Shown here: piece by piece, positions 32,739 through 42,909 of the stretch
How positions within the stretch are numbered: the stretch's first letter is position 1
Layout of the letters: each line of letters starts with the position of its first letter
From: Macrosoma leucophasiata
Taxonomy: Eukaryota; Arthropoda; Insecta; Lepidoptera; Hedylidae
Length of the DNA stretch: 64,000 nucleotides
Direction: 5' to 3'
Assembly: GCA_036365455.1 (NCBI GenBank)
Contig: JAWQUS010000011.1
Location: 82,001 to 146,000 of the forward strand
Program-made: the position numbers and the translations under genes
The notes under the pieces: generated by a model
Told to the model about the DNA's origin: nothing
The model's database searches: none
What the model saw: only the letters and a program-made list of their open reading frames with translations

Positions 32739-33512
32739 TCAAGCGCTCGGACTCGTCAGCTGGTCGCCGGCCGCCTCCACCGTCACGTCGGCGGGGGGCG
32801 CGGGGGCCGCGGTGGGCGCGGGGGGGCGGCGGCGCGGCAGCGCGTAGGCCAGCTTCTCCCAGAACCAGGGGTCGCCCCAGCGCAGGTAGGTGTTGTTGCG
32901 CAGGTAGGCGGCCAGCTCGGGGTCCAGGCGCGGCCAGGGCGGCTCGGCCAGCAGCAGCACGACGAGGCGCGGCCGCTCGTCGCGCAGCGCCGCGGCGTAG
33001 GCCTCGCGGAACTCGGCGCGCGCCCACTGCGAGCGCAGGAAGTGCTCCGACAGCACCACCAGCGTGCGCCGCGAGCGCCGCACCGACGCCGCGATCTGCG
33101 CCGGGATCCACTCGCCCGGCGTCCAGTCGCGCTCGTGCAGGCACAGGCGGTACGCGTCGCGCTCCAGCCGCTCGGTCAGCGCGCGCACGAACTCTCCGTC
33201 GAGGTGCGAGAACGACACGAACGCGTCGTACGGCCGCCCGTCGTCCTCCTCGGTGAACGGCCGCAGCAGGTAGCGCAGGCACAGGCCGCGCTCGAACAGG
33301 AACCGCTTGAGGCGGTGGCGCGCCGCCGGCCGCGAGGCCGCCGCCGCCGCCGCCGCGCACGCCGCCCCCAGCGCCGCCGCCGCCGCGCCCCACGCCCACG
33401 GCCCCGCCCCCGCCTCCGCCCCCGCCCCCGCGCCGCACAGCTCGCCCGCCGCCGCCGTCAGCTCGGCCGCCGCGCGCCCGTCCGCGCACCGCACGCCCGC
33501 GAAGTCCACCAC
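32739..33512 (-). CDS. Toll: Toll exon 7 (membrane segment and TIR domain)
   Basis: 258 codons including stop. VVDFAGVRCADG closes the Cys-cluster; a membrane segment made almost only of Ala, Gly and Trp follows; then basic RHRLKRFLFERGLCLRYLL and the TIR domain with box 1 YDAFVSFSH, box 2 RDWTPGEWIP and box 3 FWEKLAYAL. Only about 30 residues follow the TIR. Confidence 0.95.
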   Translation of the reverse strand: MVDFAGVRCADGRAAAELTAAAGELCGAGAGAEAGAGPWAWGAAAAALGAACAAAAAAASRPAARHRLKRFLFERGLCLRYLLRPFTEEDDGRPYDAFVSFSHLDGEFVRALTERLERDAYRLCLHERDWTPGEWIPAQIAASVRRSRRTLVVLSEHFLRSQWARAEFREAYAAALRDERPRLVVLLLAEPPWPRLDPELAAYLRNNTYLRWGDPWFWEKLAYALPRRRPPAPTAAPAPPADVTVEAAGDQLTSPSA

Positions 33513-36500
33513 CTGCGGAACGAGCGCGACGGTCAGGCGCGGGCTCGCGGACTCGCGGGCTCGAGGGGGCGCCTCGACCCCGGCCCGGCCCCGATCGCTC
33601 ACCTGCGCGCGGTGCGCCAGCAGGGCGGCGAGGAAGGCGCGGTCGGCGCAGGCGCAGCGCAGCGAGTTGTTCGCGAACCGCACCACGCGGGCGCCCGACA
33701 GCAGCGCGGTCGCCGCCTCCGCGCTCGCGCTCGCTATCCGGTTGCGCGACAGGTCCACCTCCTGCGGACAGAGAGCGAGCTCGGCTGGAATCGCGAGCGG
33801 AGTCGAGAGTCGGACGGGTTCCGTCGCTTCGATCCCGAGACGCCCCCCGGCTCCCGGTCGGACCGAGGGACGCCTCGGATCGACGGTCCACCGACCTCGA
33901 GCGACGCGGGGAAGTCGGCGGCGTCGACGGCGGCGATGTCGTTGCGCGAGACGTCGAGGCGACGCAGGCGCGCCTCGGGCGGCAGCGCGGGCCGCGGCAC
34001 CGCGGTGAGGCCGGCGGCGGCGCAGCGCGCGTCGACCGCGCCGTCCCCGCGCACCGAGCAGCGGCAGCCGGCCGCGCAGTGCTCGGGCGGCAGCGCGCAC
34101 CGCAGCAGGTCCAGGGGCACGGCGGCCAGGGTGGCGGCCGCCCCCGCGCCCCCCGCCCGCACGTCGGCGGGGCGGCAGGCGAGCGGCGCGGCGGCGAGCG
34201 AGGCGGCGGCGGCGGCGTGCCGCGGGCGGTCGCGCATGGCCCGCGCGGCCCAGTAGGCGCCGCAGTCGCAGGCGAGCTCGCCGTCGAGCAGCACCCGCAC
34301 CGTCTGCGGCGCCTCGCTCGCCAGCAGCGCCGCCTCGTAGTCGGCGGCCGAGTACATCACCGCCCCCAGCGGGTTGCCGCGCAGGTCCACCTCGGTGCGG
34401 GCCGCGCTCGTCCAGTTCAGGTCGTCGCGCTGCGAAACGGAAGATCGTCATTAGTGAAATTCCGTGGAGGGCGGCGAGGCGGTCGCCGAAGGGGCGAGTC
34501 GCGAGGGGGAACACCTCCCCCGCCCCGTCCGCGCCACCCCCCGGTGGCGCGGAGGCGGGGAAGGGGGTGGCGCGGACGCACCTGGAGCTCGGCGATGCGG
34601 TTGCCGCGCAGGGCGAGGTGCGCGAGCGGCATGGCGCGCCAGTCGGGACAGAGGCGGGAGGGGGGGAGGGGGGGTCGTGGCGCGGACGCACCTGGAGCTC
34701 GGCGATGCGGTTGCCGCGCAGGGCGAGGTGCGCGAGCGGCATGGCGCGCCAGTCGGGACAGAGGCGGGAGGGGGGGAGGGGGGTGGCGCGGACGCACCTG
34801 GAGCTCGGCGATGCGGTTGCCGCGCAGGGCGAGGTGCGCGAGCGGCATGGCGCGCCAGTCGGGACAGAGGCGGGAGGGGGGGAGGGGGGGTCGGGGCGCG
34901 GACGCACCTGGAGCTCGGCGATGCGGTTGCCGCGCAGGGCGAGGTGCGCGAGCGGCATGGCGCGCCAGTCGGGACAGAGGCGGGAGGGGAGGAGGGGGGT
35001 GGCGCGGACGCACCTGGAGCTCGGCGATGCGGTTGCCGCGCAGGGTGAGGTGCGCGAGCGGCATGGCGCGCCAGTCGGGACAGAGGCGGGAGGGGGGGTC
35101 GTGGCGCGGACGCACCTGGAGCTCGGCGATGCGGTTGCCGCGCAGGGCGAGGTGCGCGAGCGGCATGGCGCGCCAGTCGGGACAGAGGCGGGAGGGGGGG
35201 AGGGGGGGGGCGCGGACGCACCTGGAGCTCGGCGATGCGGTTGCCGCGCAGGGCGAGGTGCGCGAGCGGCATGGCGCGCCAGTCGGGACAGAGGCGGGAG
35301 GGGGGGAGGGGGGGTCGTGGCGCGGACGCACCTGGAGCTCGGCGATGCGGTTGCCGCGCAGGGCGAGGTGCGCGAGCGGCATGGCGCGCCAGTCGGGACA
35401 GAGGCGGGAGGGGGGGAGGGTGGTGGCGCGGACGCACCTGGAGCTCGGCGATGCGGTTGCCGCGCAGGGCGAGGTGCGCGAGCGGCATGGCGCGCCAGTC
35501 GGGACAGAGGCGGGAGGGGGGAGGGGGGGTCGTGGCGCGGACGCACCTGGAGCTCGGCGATGCGGTTGCCGCGCAGGGCAAGGTGCGCGAGCGGCATGGC
35601 GCGCCAGTCGGGACAGAGGCGGGAGGGGGGGAGGGGGGTGGCGCGGACGCACCTGGAGCTCGGCGATGCGGTTGCCGCACAGGGCGAGGTGCGCGAGCGG
35701 CATGGCGCGCCAGTCGGGACAGAGGCGGGAGGGGGGGGAGGGGGGTGGCGCGGACGCACCTGGAGCTCGGCGATGCGGTTGCCGCACAGGGCGAGGTGCG
35801 CGAGCGGCATGGCGCGCCAGTCGGGACAGAGGCGGGAGGGGGGGAGGGGGGGTGGCGCGGACGCACCTGGAGCTCGGCGATGCGGTTGCCGCACAGGGCG
35901 AGGTGCGCGAGCGGCATGGCGCGCCAGTCGGGACAGAGGCGGGAGGGGGGGAGGGGGGTGGCGCGGACGCACCTGGAGCTCGGCGATGCGGTTGCCGCAC
36001 AGGGCGAGGTGCGCGAGCGGCATGGCGCGCCAGTCGGGACAGAGGCGGGAGGGGGGGAGGGGGGTGGCGCGGACGCACCTGGAGCTCGGCGATGCGGTTG
36101 CCGCGCAGGGCGAGGTGCGCGAGCGGCATGGCGCGCCAGTCGGGACAGAGGCGGGAGGCGTGGGTCCGCTCGAGGCGGAGCTCGACGAGACCGTCCAGCT
36201 TGTGCAGCACGGATTGACCTGGCGAGCACCGTTTCGTGTTAATAGCATTCTCGAATGCGTCTTCGTCGAATGCATAAATTGAGAAATTGTAAAAAAAAGT
36301 TTAATAACGATGTCATGTAACTTTTTAGGTGGTATCGATGTGAAGGCGGCCACGCAAAACTACGATGCGATGCGACGCCGGATCGCAGAATGTATTCGGA
36401 CGAGCTTGCAGATATTTGCGATGCGATGCGAATTCGCAGTTATGTGTGGGAGCCCAAAGATAGGCAGGTTACGATCGATTACAGAAGATAGAAATTTGTG

Positions 36501-39151
36501 AAATAAGAAAAAAAAACATAGCAACTGTACGGACGGTTTCATAATCAGATGGTCGAAAGGGAAGTTTAACGAATTGTAACTTTTTTATTTATTTAAGTTG
36601 TCGAAACCGTCGTTAAATCGATAGGTGCGATCGATCGGCGACTCACCGTTGGGGATTATATCTCGACCGGAGCCGCACAGGTCGCCGAGCGGGTTGTCGT
36701 CGAGCGTCAGGTTCCGCAGCGAGGACAGCGCTCTCAGCGGCCGGAGCCCCTCCGCGGTCAGCTCGTTCACCGACAGGTCGAGCGCCTCGAGCTCCGGCGT
36801 CGCGTTGAAGAACCCGCTGAAACGAAATATTCGACTTCACGCTCGTATCGGAGACGCGGGGTCGGGAGGCGGGGGGAGTGGGGGGGGGAGTGGGGCGGGG
36901 CGGGACTCACTCGGGCAGCGCCGTCAGGCCGCTCTGCGACACCTCCAGCAGGCGCAGGCGCGGCGCGTGCGCCAGCAGGCCGGCGGGCAGCGCGCCGCCC
37001 TCCGCCGCCAGCCGCACGCGCAGCTCCCGCAGCGCGCCCGCGCCCCGCAGCGCCGCGCCGCCCGCCGCCAGCGCGCCCGCCGCCGGCCGCTCCAGCAGCA
37101 GCCGCTCCAGGCCGCCGCACCCCGCCAGCCAGCCCGCCGGCAGCGGCCCGCCCGCGTTCGACAGCGCCAGGCTCCGCAGGCCGCCGCACGGCCCGGCCAG
37201 CTCCGCGCTCGCCGCGCCCCACGCCGTCGCGCTCTCGAGCCCCGGCGTCAGCGGCACCCGCGCCACCGGCCCCGACAGGAACAGCGAGCGCAGCGCGCCC
37301 GCGCCGCTCAGGTCGGGCGGCTCCCGCAGCTCCGGGTCGACGAGCGACAGGCTCTCGAGGCGCGGTAGGCGTTCGAGCGTCCCCGGCGGCGGCGCCGCGA
37401 GCCCGGCGCCCGCGAGGCTCAGCGCGCGCAGGCCCGGCGGCAGGCGCGCCGCGTCGCCGGCGGCGAGCCGGACGCCCTCGAGCGCGAGCTCCCGCAGGCC
37501 GGCGAGCGGCTCGAGGAAGGCGGGCGCCGGGCGCAGGGCGGCGGGAGATGCGGGAGATGCGGCGGTGACGCGCAGCGCGCCGAGGGCGCCGAGGCCGGCG
37601 AAGTGCGCGGGGGAGAGCGCGGGCGCGGGCGGCACGCCGGCCAGCTCGAGCTCGCGGCCGACGCTGACGTTGAGCGCGGCGAGCGCGCGCGCGTACCCGG
37701 CGGCGGGCGGCGGGCAGGCGTCGAGCGCGACGTAGGGCACGACGGTGAGCCGCTCGAGCCGCGGGAGCGAGTCGCCGTCGAGGGTGACGGCGTCCCCGCA
37801 TCGCAGGCTGAAGTACTCCTCCGTGTGATCGATCTTCATCGCGGTACCTGCGCGACGGTCGAAGTCGATACATCTTTCTATACGGTTGTATGGGACGTAC
37901 CTACGTGCCTATAGATATCCACACAAAGACCGGAGGTCAAAATGCAGATGAATTGCCACCTCTGAGATCTTAGTTGTTATAAATAAATAAATAGGTATCT
38001 CTGTGATGGTTATTACTGGGCCATACATTACCAACTAACTGGAACATGATAGTGCTGAACACTACCACTTGGCAGCAGATAGACAGATAGATTAGGTAAG
38101 GCGGTGGGGCCTACGCCTTCGAGCTCCTACATTGGAACTGTACCACTGGTATAAAGTTTGTTATATAATTATTTGTTGCACTATGTACACACACAAAAAA
38201 TCCAAATATGGATCAAAAAGCTTTATTTACCTATTGCAGAGTAAAAGATAGAAATGCAATATTAATAAAAATAATAATGGCAACCCATTATATGTCCCAC
38301 AGCTGGGCATGAGTCTCTCTCCTTTTGTTTTTGGGGGGGAGGCCTGGAGCTTACTCCACCACGCTGCTCCAATGCAGATAAATGGAGAAACAGGTTAGTG
38401 GCCAACCTGCTGTCAGATGTTTTCAAACCGCCCACAAGGCTTCCAACAAGGTTTAACGAGTGCTATCTATCGATAGCAACCAGGACTGACGGCTTAACGT
38501 GCCCTCCAAAGCACGGAAACGCGCATTTTAATTTGCCACTAGCAGTCACCCATCACACATCCCAACGCGCCCGTAATGCTTAACCAAGTAGATTACACAT
38601 GCTTGGAATATTAACGACCCTGTATTCTGGCACTCTAATTTTTGAAGGACTACAAATTACATTTACATTTACTTAAGCTAATTAATTTTATGAAAAAGAA
38701 TATTATAGGTAGTTACTTACCTACATAAAATTATGACAATGAATCCATTCTGGGTTTATAACACTCTGCTTATAATAATTTATGCAAAAAAAACTGTATG
38801 CTAGAACTGTTATGCCATCCTCATACTAGATTATGAAGAAAACGATTATAAATTTGAAGAAGCCCCCTTTTTATTATCCTCCTAATGAGTAAATTAGAAA
38901 ACCAATATTTTTTTTAATAATAAAGAGTTATTGTGTTGTATATGTATGGTGGGATGTGAAGGTCGGTACTCGATCGGTATACCTTGGATCGTAAAGAAGT
39001 ATTCATCGCCAGCAGAGCTTTCCTCGCGGCAGGCGGCGGGCGGCGGCGGGCAGCGCAGCCTCGCGCCCGCCCCCGCCGCGCACCACACCCACACCACCCA
39101 CACCACCCACTGCACCCACTGCACCCGCATCCTTCCCGCTCGCGCCCACAT
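32739..39151 (-). CDS. Toll: Toll receptor, seven coding exons, 960 aa
   Basis: Exons (minus strand): 1 39151-38983, 2 37847-36911, 3 36816-36647, 4 36218-36079, 5 34429-33896, 6 33761-33603, 7 33512-32739. All junctions GT-AG with matching phases; total 2883 bases, exactly 961 codons. Product: signal peptide (Trp/Val-rich, residues about 8-30), leucine-rich repeats through exons 2-4, first Cys-cluster (LACDCGAYW, exon 5), a second N-terminal-type cluster (CALPPEHCAAGCRCS), two more LRRs, a second C-terminal cluster (LRCACADRAF, exon 6; VRCADG, exon 7), an Ala-rich membrane segment near residues 742-763 and a TIR domain from about 797 (YDAFVSFSH, RDWTPGEWIPAQI, FLRSQWARAEF, FWEKLAYAL). Two Cys-clusters place it with the multi-cysteine-cluster Toll-1 clade. 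Surface receptor for Spätzle-type ligands signalling through MyD88 in that family. Convergent to the M17 gene. Confidence 0.92.
33603..33761 (-). CDS. Toll: Toll exon 6 (LRR and second Cys-cluster)
   Basis: 53 codons: EVDLSRNRIASASAEAATAL, LSGARVVRFANNSLRCACAD, RAFLAALLAHRAQ. Acceptor TCCGCAG, donor CAG|GTGAGC. Confidence 0.9.
33896..34429 (-). CDS. Toll: Toll exon 5 (LRR, Cys-clusters)
   Basis: 178 codons, phase 0 at both ends. Starts RDDLNWTSAARTEVDLRGNP, carries ELACDCGAYWAARAM (first C-terminal cluster) and CALPPEHCAAGCRCS (second N-terminal cluster), ends DIAAVDAADFPASLE. Acceptor TTTCGCAG, donor GAG|GTCGGT. Confidence 0.9.
34563..36172 (-). repeat. Toll exon-4-edge minisatellite, about 15 copies of 101-111 bp
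   Basis: Each unit repeats PDWRAMPLAHLALRGNRIAE plus LQ, the donor CAG|GTGCGTCCGCGCC and a C-rich tract of variable length. The 36079 unit is the real exon; the others lie in intron 4. Four adjacent units (about 35650-36010) share a GCGCAGGG to GCACAGGG change (R to C); single units have other changes. Confidence 0.95.
36079..36218 (-). CDS. Toll: Toll exon 4 (LRR), template of the array
   Basis: GQSVLHKLDGLVELRLERTH then ASRLCPDWRAMPLAHLALRG and NRIAELQ. Acceptor GCCAG at 36219, donor CAG|GTGCGT at 36078. The last ~75-90 bases recur about 14 times downstream in the intron. Confidence 0.9.
36647..36816 (-). CDS. Toll: Toll exon 3 (LRRs)
   Basis: GFFNATPELEALDLSVNELT, AEGLRPLRALSSLRNLTLDD and NPLGDLCGSGRDIIPN. 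Acceptor TTTCAG, donor AACG|GTGAGT. Confidence 0.9.
36911..37847 (-). CDS. Toll: Toll exon 2 (LRR ectodomain)
   Basis: 312 codons of Leu/Ala-rich repeats, for example FAGLGALGALRVTAASPASP, LAGLRELALEGVRL, RLPRLESLSLVDPEL, GALRSLFLSGPV and APRLRLLEVSQSGLTALP. Acceptor GCGCAG at 37848, donor CCCGA|GTGAGT at 36910. Confidence 0.9.
37848..38982 (-). other. Toll intron 1 with dispersed repeats
   Basis: Two repeat families: 37911-38060 resembles 50295-50405, and 38285-38600 is a dispersed repeat-like block with GGCTTAACGTGCCCTCC. A relative of the 28444 inverted-repeat arm starts near 38085. Confidence 0.5.
38085..38170. repeat. Relative of the foldback arm
   Basis: AGATTAGGTAAGGCGGTGG and the bases after it resemble the inner arm at 28444. 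Confidence 0.45.
38983..39151 (-). CDS. Toll: Toll exon 1 (signal peptide)
   Basis: ATG at 39151, or 21 bases later at 39130 (MRVQWVQWVVWVVWVWC). A Trp/Val-rich core, Ala/Gly cleavage region, then LRCPPPPAACREESSAGDEY and FFTIQ. Donor CAAG|GTATAC at 38982; the split Gly codon G|GT matches exon 2. Confidence 0.75.
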
Positions 39152-40367
39152 TCTCAGACATCAACTCCACTTCTTTTATTCCTTTCACTTGATCACTTCT
39201 AGTATTCCACTCTCTTGATATCCAGATCCAGCGGAATGTTCCGTCACTATCACTAGTGTTCAGTTTCGGTCGCCGATGTTATGCTTACGCGTGTTGCGGA
39301 TGAGAAGTCGCGACAAGGAAAACTTAACTAAAAACATGACAAACGGGTTTCGCGAGTAAACGATGTTCACTTCGGATCACTGTTTAATTCCTTTATTTAT
39401 TCCATGACTGTACCATAATTTAAAGTTTTAGCAAGTTTTTTTCTCACTTCACTAGGTATATTAACATGAAACTAAATATTGTACTTGTGGATTCTTTATT
39501 ATTACTGAATGTCGTATCATTATGCATTTGGTGGAAGTGGTAGAACGTTTAAAAATGTCAGGACAATACAACTATCCTCGGTCCTCGAGTCGTCCCTTGC
39601 CATAGTTGCCATTGCTTTGCTTATGCTATGCTCACGCGCACCGCGCACTGGCGGACGTCTCCATCTCCAACCAATCAGCCAACCACTCACTCAACTACTC
39701 GATACTTCAATAGGTACTGACTGACTGACAATGACAACTGTACTTGTACTGAATTACATTAAAGCATTATTAATTAACATAATGTAACGTCAGCTAACGT
39801 GACGTAATTTATCACAGACCAATCCATGACCAATCACAGCACAGACCAACAACCAAGAAGACCAATGTCACATTTGACTTGACACTGACAGACCTCCAGC
39901 CCCAGCTGAGTGTCAAGTGTCACTGACCGATATGTTCCGAAATACACTGCGGGTACTGGAAGATGTGACATTCAGATCAGTGTACTCCTAAGCTGCTGTT
40001 CCTTTAAATGTAGGTACGGGTCACTGTTGGGTCAATGACAGCGTGCCGACGCTTAAGAATCAAGTCCATCTATCTACAAAAAAATCAACTTTACAGGACA
40101 CGAAAAAAACGTTAATTTTTTTTCTTTAAACAATTTTAAATTATTTTTGTCTGAATATTTACTAGAGAGGGATAGGGATTAAGGTCTAGGAATATATATT
40201 ATAAGAGAGCTTAATTCGTTTTAAAATTATTGTGGATAGCTGGTATTTAAATTCAAATATTTGCGTATGTGTGTGCAGCTTACTGTCAGAAAGGCAGTAG
40301 GTAAATAATAAGTAAAACAAATTAAAACAAAGTCTTATAAAACTTTAATCAGAAAACAAACGCATAT
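39152..40367. other. Toll 5' flank
   Basis: The transcription start of Toll should lie in 39152-39400. I could not identify a TATA box or Rel-type sites with confidence. AT-rich otherwise. Confidence 0.4.
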
Positions 40368-40428
40368 TTCGACGCCCCAAACGAATAAAGTGGTAAAATC
40401 ATGTTACATGACTTGTAATTTTATAGCA

Positions 40429-40515
40429 GATTCGGATTCTATACACCCAATCGGGTGTATAGAATCCGAAGGATAAAAATTCAGGTAATGTAATCACATT
40501 ACCTTAATTTTTATC
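40429..40515. repeat. Two adjacent hairpins
   Basis: CGGATTCTATACACCC and its complement around a 4-base loop, then GATAAAAATTCAGGTAATGT paired with a near-perfect complement ending at 40515. They lie just inside the left inverted repeat. Confidence 0.75.
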
Positions 40516-40670
40516 AGAAATATTGAACTCTTTGTTTTTAAGTTATTGAGGAAGACGTCTTTATACATTCGAAATTCTGTACTATATTTGAAGCAGAACA
40601 AAGTCACTATAAAAGTTTACGTTAATATCCGAAACTTTAAAATAGTGGAACAACGCAGCTTCATTATAAT

Positions 40671-41120
40671 ATATTACGCCTTTATTCTGATAAAAATCTC
40701 TTTTATGTCTATTTGTATCGATGTTTCACAGCGGTATTCGCAGCTTTATTTAAATATTTTTTGAGTAAGTAAAAACAGTTTTTAATATAAAAGAAAATAT
40801 AATATTACGCCTTTATTCTGATAAAAACTGGTTGCTTGTAAAGTCGGTTTTACGGGCGAAGATTTTACGTGACAACGTCTTTTTCTCGGTAGAAAGGCAT
40901 TCACCGGTCCGGCAGGCCTCTCTCTCGTTCGGTGACTCATCGTTACGTTACCGGGCGTTACACTTTTTCATGAGTGACTCCGAGCCGCAACCTAATTTAA
41001 GACGTTGTCACGTCAAAATCTCTTTTATGTCTATTTGTATCGATGTATTACAGCGGTATTCGCAGCTTTATTTAAATATTTTTTGAGTAAGTAAAAACAG
41101 TTTTTAATATAAAAGAAAAT
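40671..41120. repeat. Tandem duplication with a 190-bp insert in the second copy
   Basis: Block 40671-40798 recurs as 40801-40827 plus 41018-41120. The interrupting segment has short inverted GACAACGTCTT/AAGACGTTGTC words near its ends, like a MITE or SINE insertion. Confidence 0.7.
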
Positions 41121-42909
41121 ATCCCATATACAAATAATTAATATTTTACTTTAAACAAAATGCTTACAAAAAAAGGATATTGTTGTTTTGTGGTATTATG
41201 AGATAGCTAAAAGATATCTCTAGCTGCCTTTATCATTAGGTATAAAAAACAAAGTCAGAAGTAAGCTATCAATTTCCTTTTTTTCACTCTTGTATGGGAC
41301 AAAACCGAAATCAAATTATTGTATTCGCAATGTATTTGTTTGCACGCAAACAGTACTCAATCGATATAATACATAGATTTTTTATTTAAGGCCACAGCCA
41401 CTCTGATGGAGATATGCTGCATTCTTGCATCGAGAGGGCCAAAAAACGACACACTTTATACACGCCCAACCAAATGTATTGTCTCATTAACAATTCTAAA
41501 GTCAATAAAGAAAGATTAAAATTGAAAGAGATACAGCAGCCAGAATTTTTATGATTTTAAACGGTTAATAGCATAAGAACAAAGAAAAATAGTTTCAAGA
41601 TGATAACAGTGATAAAATATATTGGTAAAAATTAAAAGAAATAAAAATTGATTGCACAAGTCCCGATATACTTTACTTTAGGAATAGCTTTGATGATGTA
41701 TATAAAAGCCTTAATACTAATCGTCAAACTATTTCTCGTCGTTGAAAACAGAACATTACTCTGGAAGAACAAATATTGAAGGCTGCTTATACCGAATTAT
41801 TGTCCATACCAAAGCCATTGCATGCTGACCTTATAGCTCTGTGTGATTCAGCAGCGATACCTATTTAATATCAAGAATTTCATAGAAAGCTTAATGCATA
41901 TAATCATTCCTTAATTAGGGAGAACACCGAGCTAGAAAACGAAGCAGAAGATCAAGGTGAAGAAGTATATAATAATATGATAATATTTTACAGTACCCTA
42001 AAATTTGTCATAGACGTAACTATTTTGATTCAATTGATCGTAAATAGTTTGTAATAAGTATATGTAACTTTGTTTGCTGATTACTTAGCTTAATAACAAG
42101 AAAATTAACAAACCTAGATAGATTTTTGATCTTTAATGTTTTATTTGAATTAAAATAGTGATATCGAAGCGTTTATATTTATTATTGTCATTGAATGCAA
42201 GTAAGTAAACCATATTTATTTTATACTCGTAAAAATGGAGAATTGACTGCCATTTTAATAATTTGTTGATTAATGCTACTCGTATGAATTTGACTGGTAC
42301 GTTGATTTACGCGTGCGGTCGATCTCATTTATTTGATTACTGATGACTGTGATATTTTTTTATTTGATTTTAAATAATAGAATAATAGTTTATTTTCATA
42401 AAAAGTGTATTATTAAAGTATTATTTTGTTTACTTTACAAATAATAAACATTTTGCTAAATTAATAGCCTGGCCATACGTTGAGCATGTTTTTTGTTATT
42501 CTAATAGTAGCTATGGGATTCTTTTTGTTTTCTATGTTTTAGTTAATTAACATAAATTGTTGTATTAAACTTTGGTGTTAATATTATATTGTTTTGTTGT
42601 AAATATTCTCAATGAAGTTCAAGATACATATGATCTTCCTATTACAAATATTTAAAACATATAAAGTGATAAAGGTGTTATTGGCAGGATACCAATACAA
42701 AAACTATTATTTTTTTGACGAAAAAAGCTGTATAAAGCTAATACAAAAAACGGAATTCTTGCAAAAACACGCAAAATGGTCGGTATGTGTGCAATAAACC
42801 TGATTAATGTTTATGAATTGGGCCGAATAAGGACGTATAAGACAGTACAAAAAAATTTTTAGTTAAAAAAAGTTTTATGAATATGGCTTTATTCGTTTGG
42901 GGCGTCGAA

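Larger units (their letters stand above)
40368..42909. mobile_element. Relic DNA transposon bounded by 23-bp inverted repeats
   Basis: A 23-base sequence ending GCCCCAAACGAATAAAG (40368-40390) is exactly inverted at 42887-42909. Between them, stop-riddled frames at about 41385-41900 resemble a transposase: HSDGDMLHSCIERAKKRHTL, YTPNQMYCLINNSKVNKERL, and EEQILKAAYTELLSIPKPLH. I do not recognise the superfamily. Confidence 0.6.

Noticed and set aside
34079..36282. Long plus-strand frames opposite the Toll repeat
   Set aside because: Antisense shadows of the repeated LRR exon; Arg/Gly-rich and without family features.
32739..36353. A single 1204-codon minus-strand frame over the Toll 3' half
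   Set aside because: It runs through introns and the minisatellite because GC-rich DNA lacks stops. The LRR frame differs and clear GT-AG junctions define the real exons.
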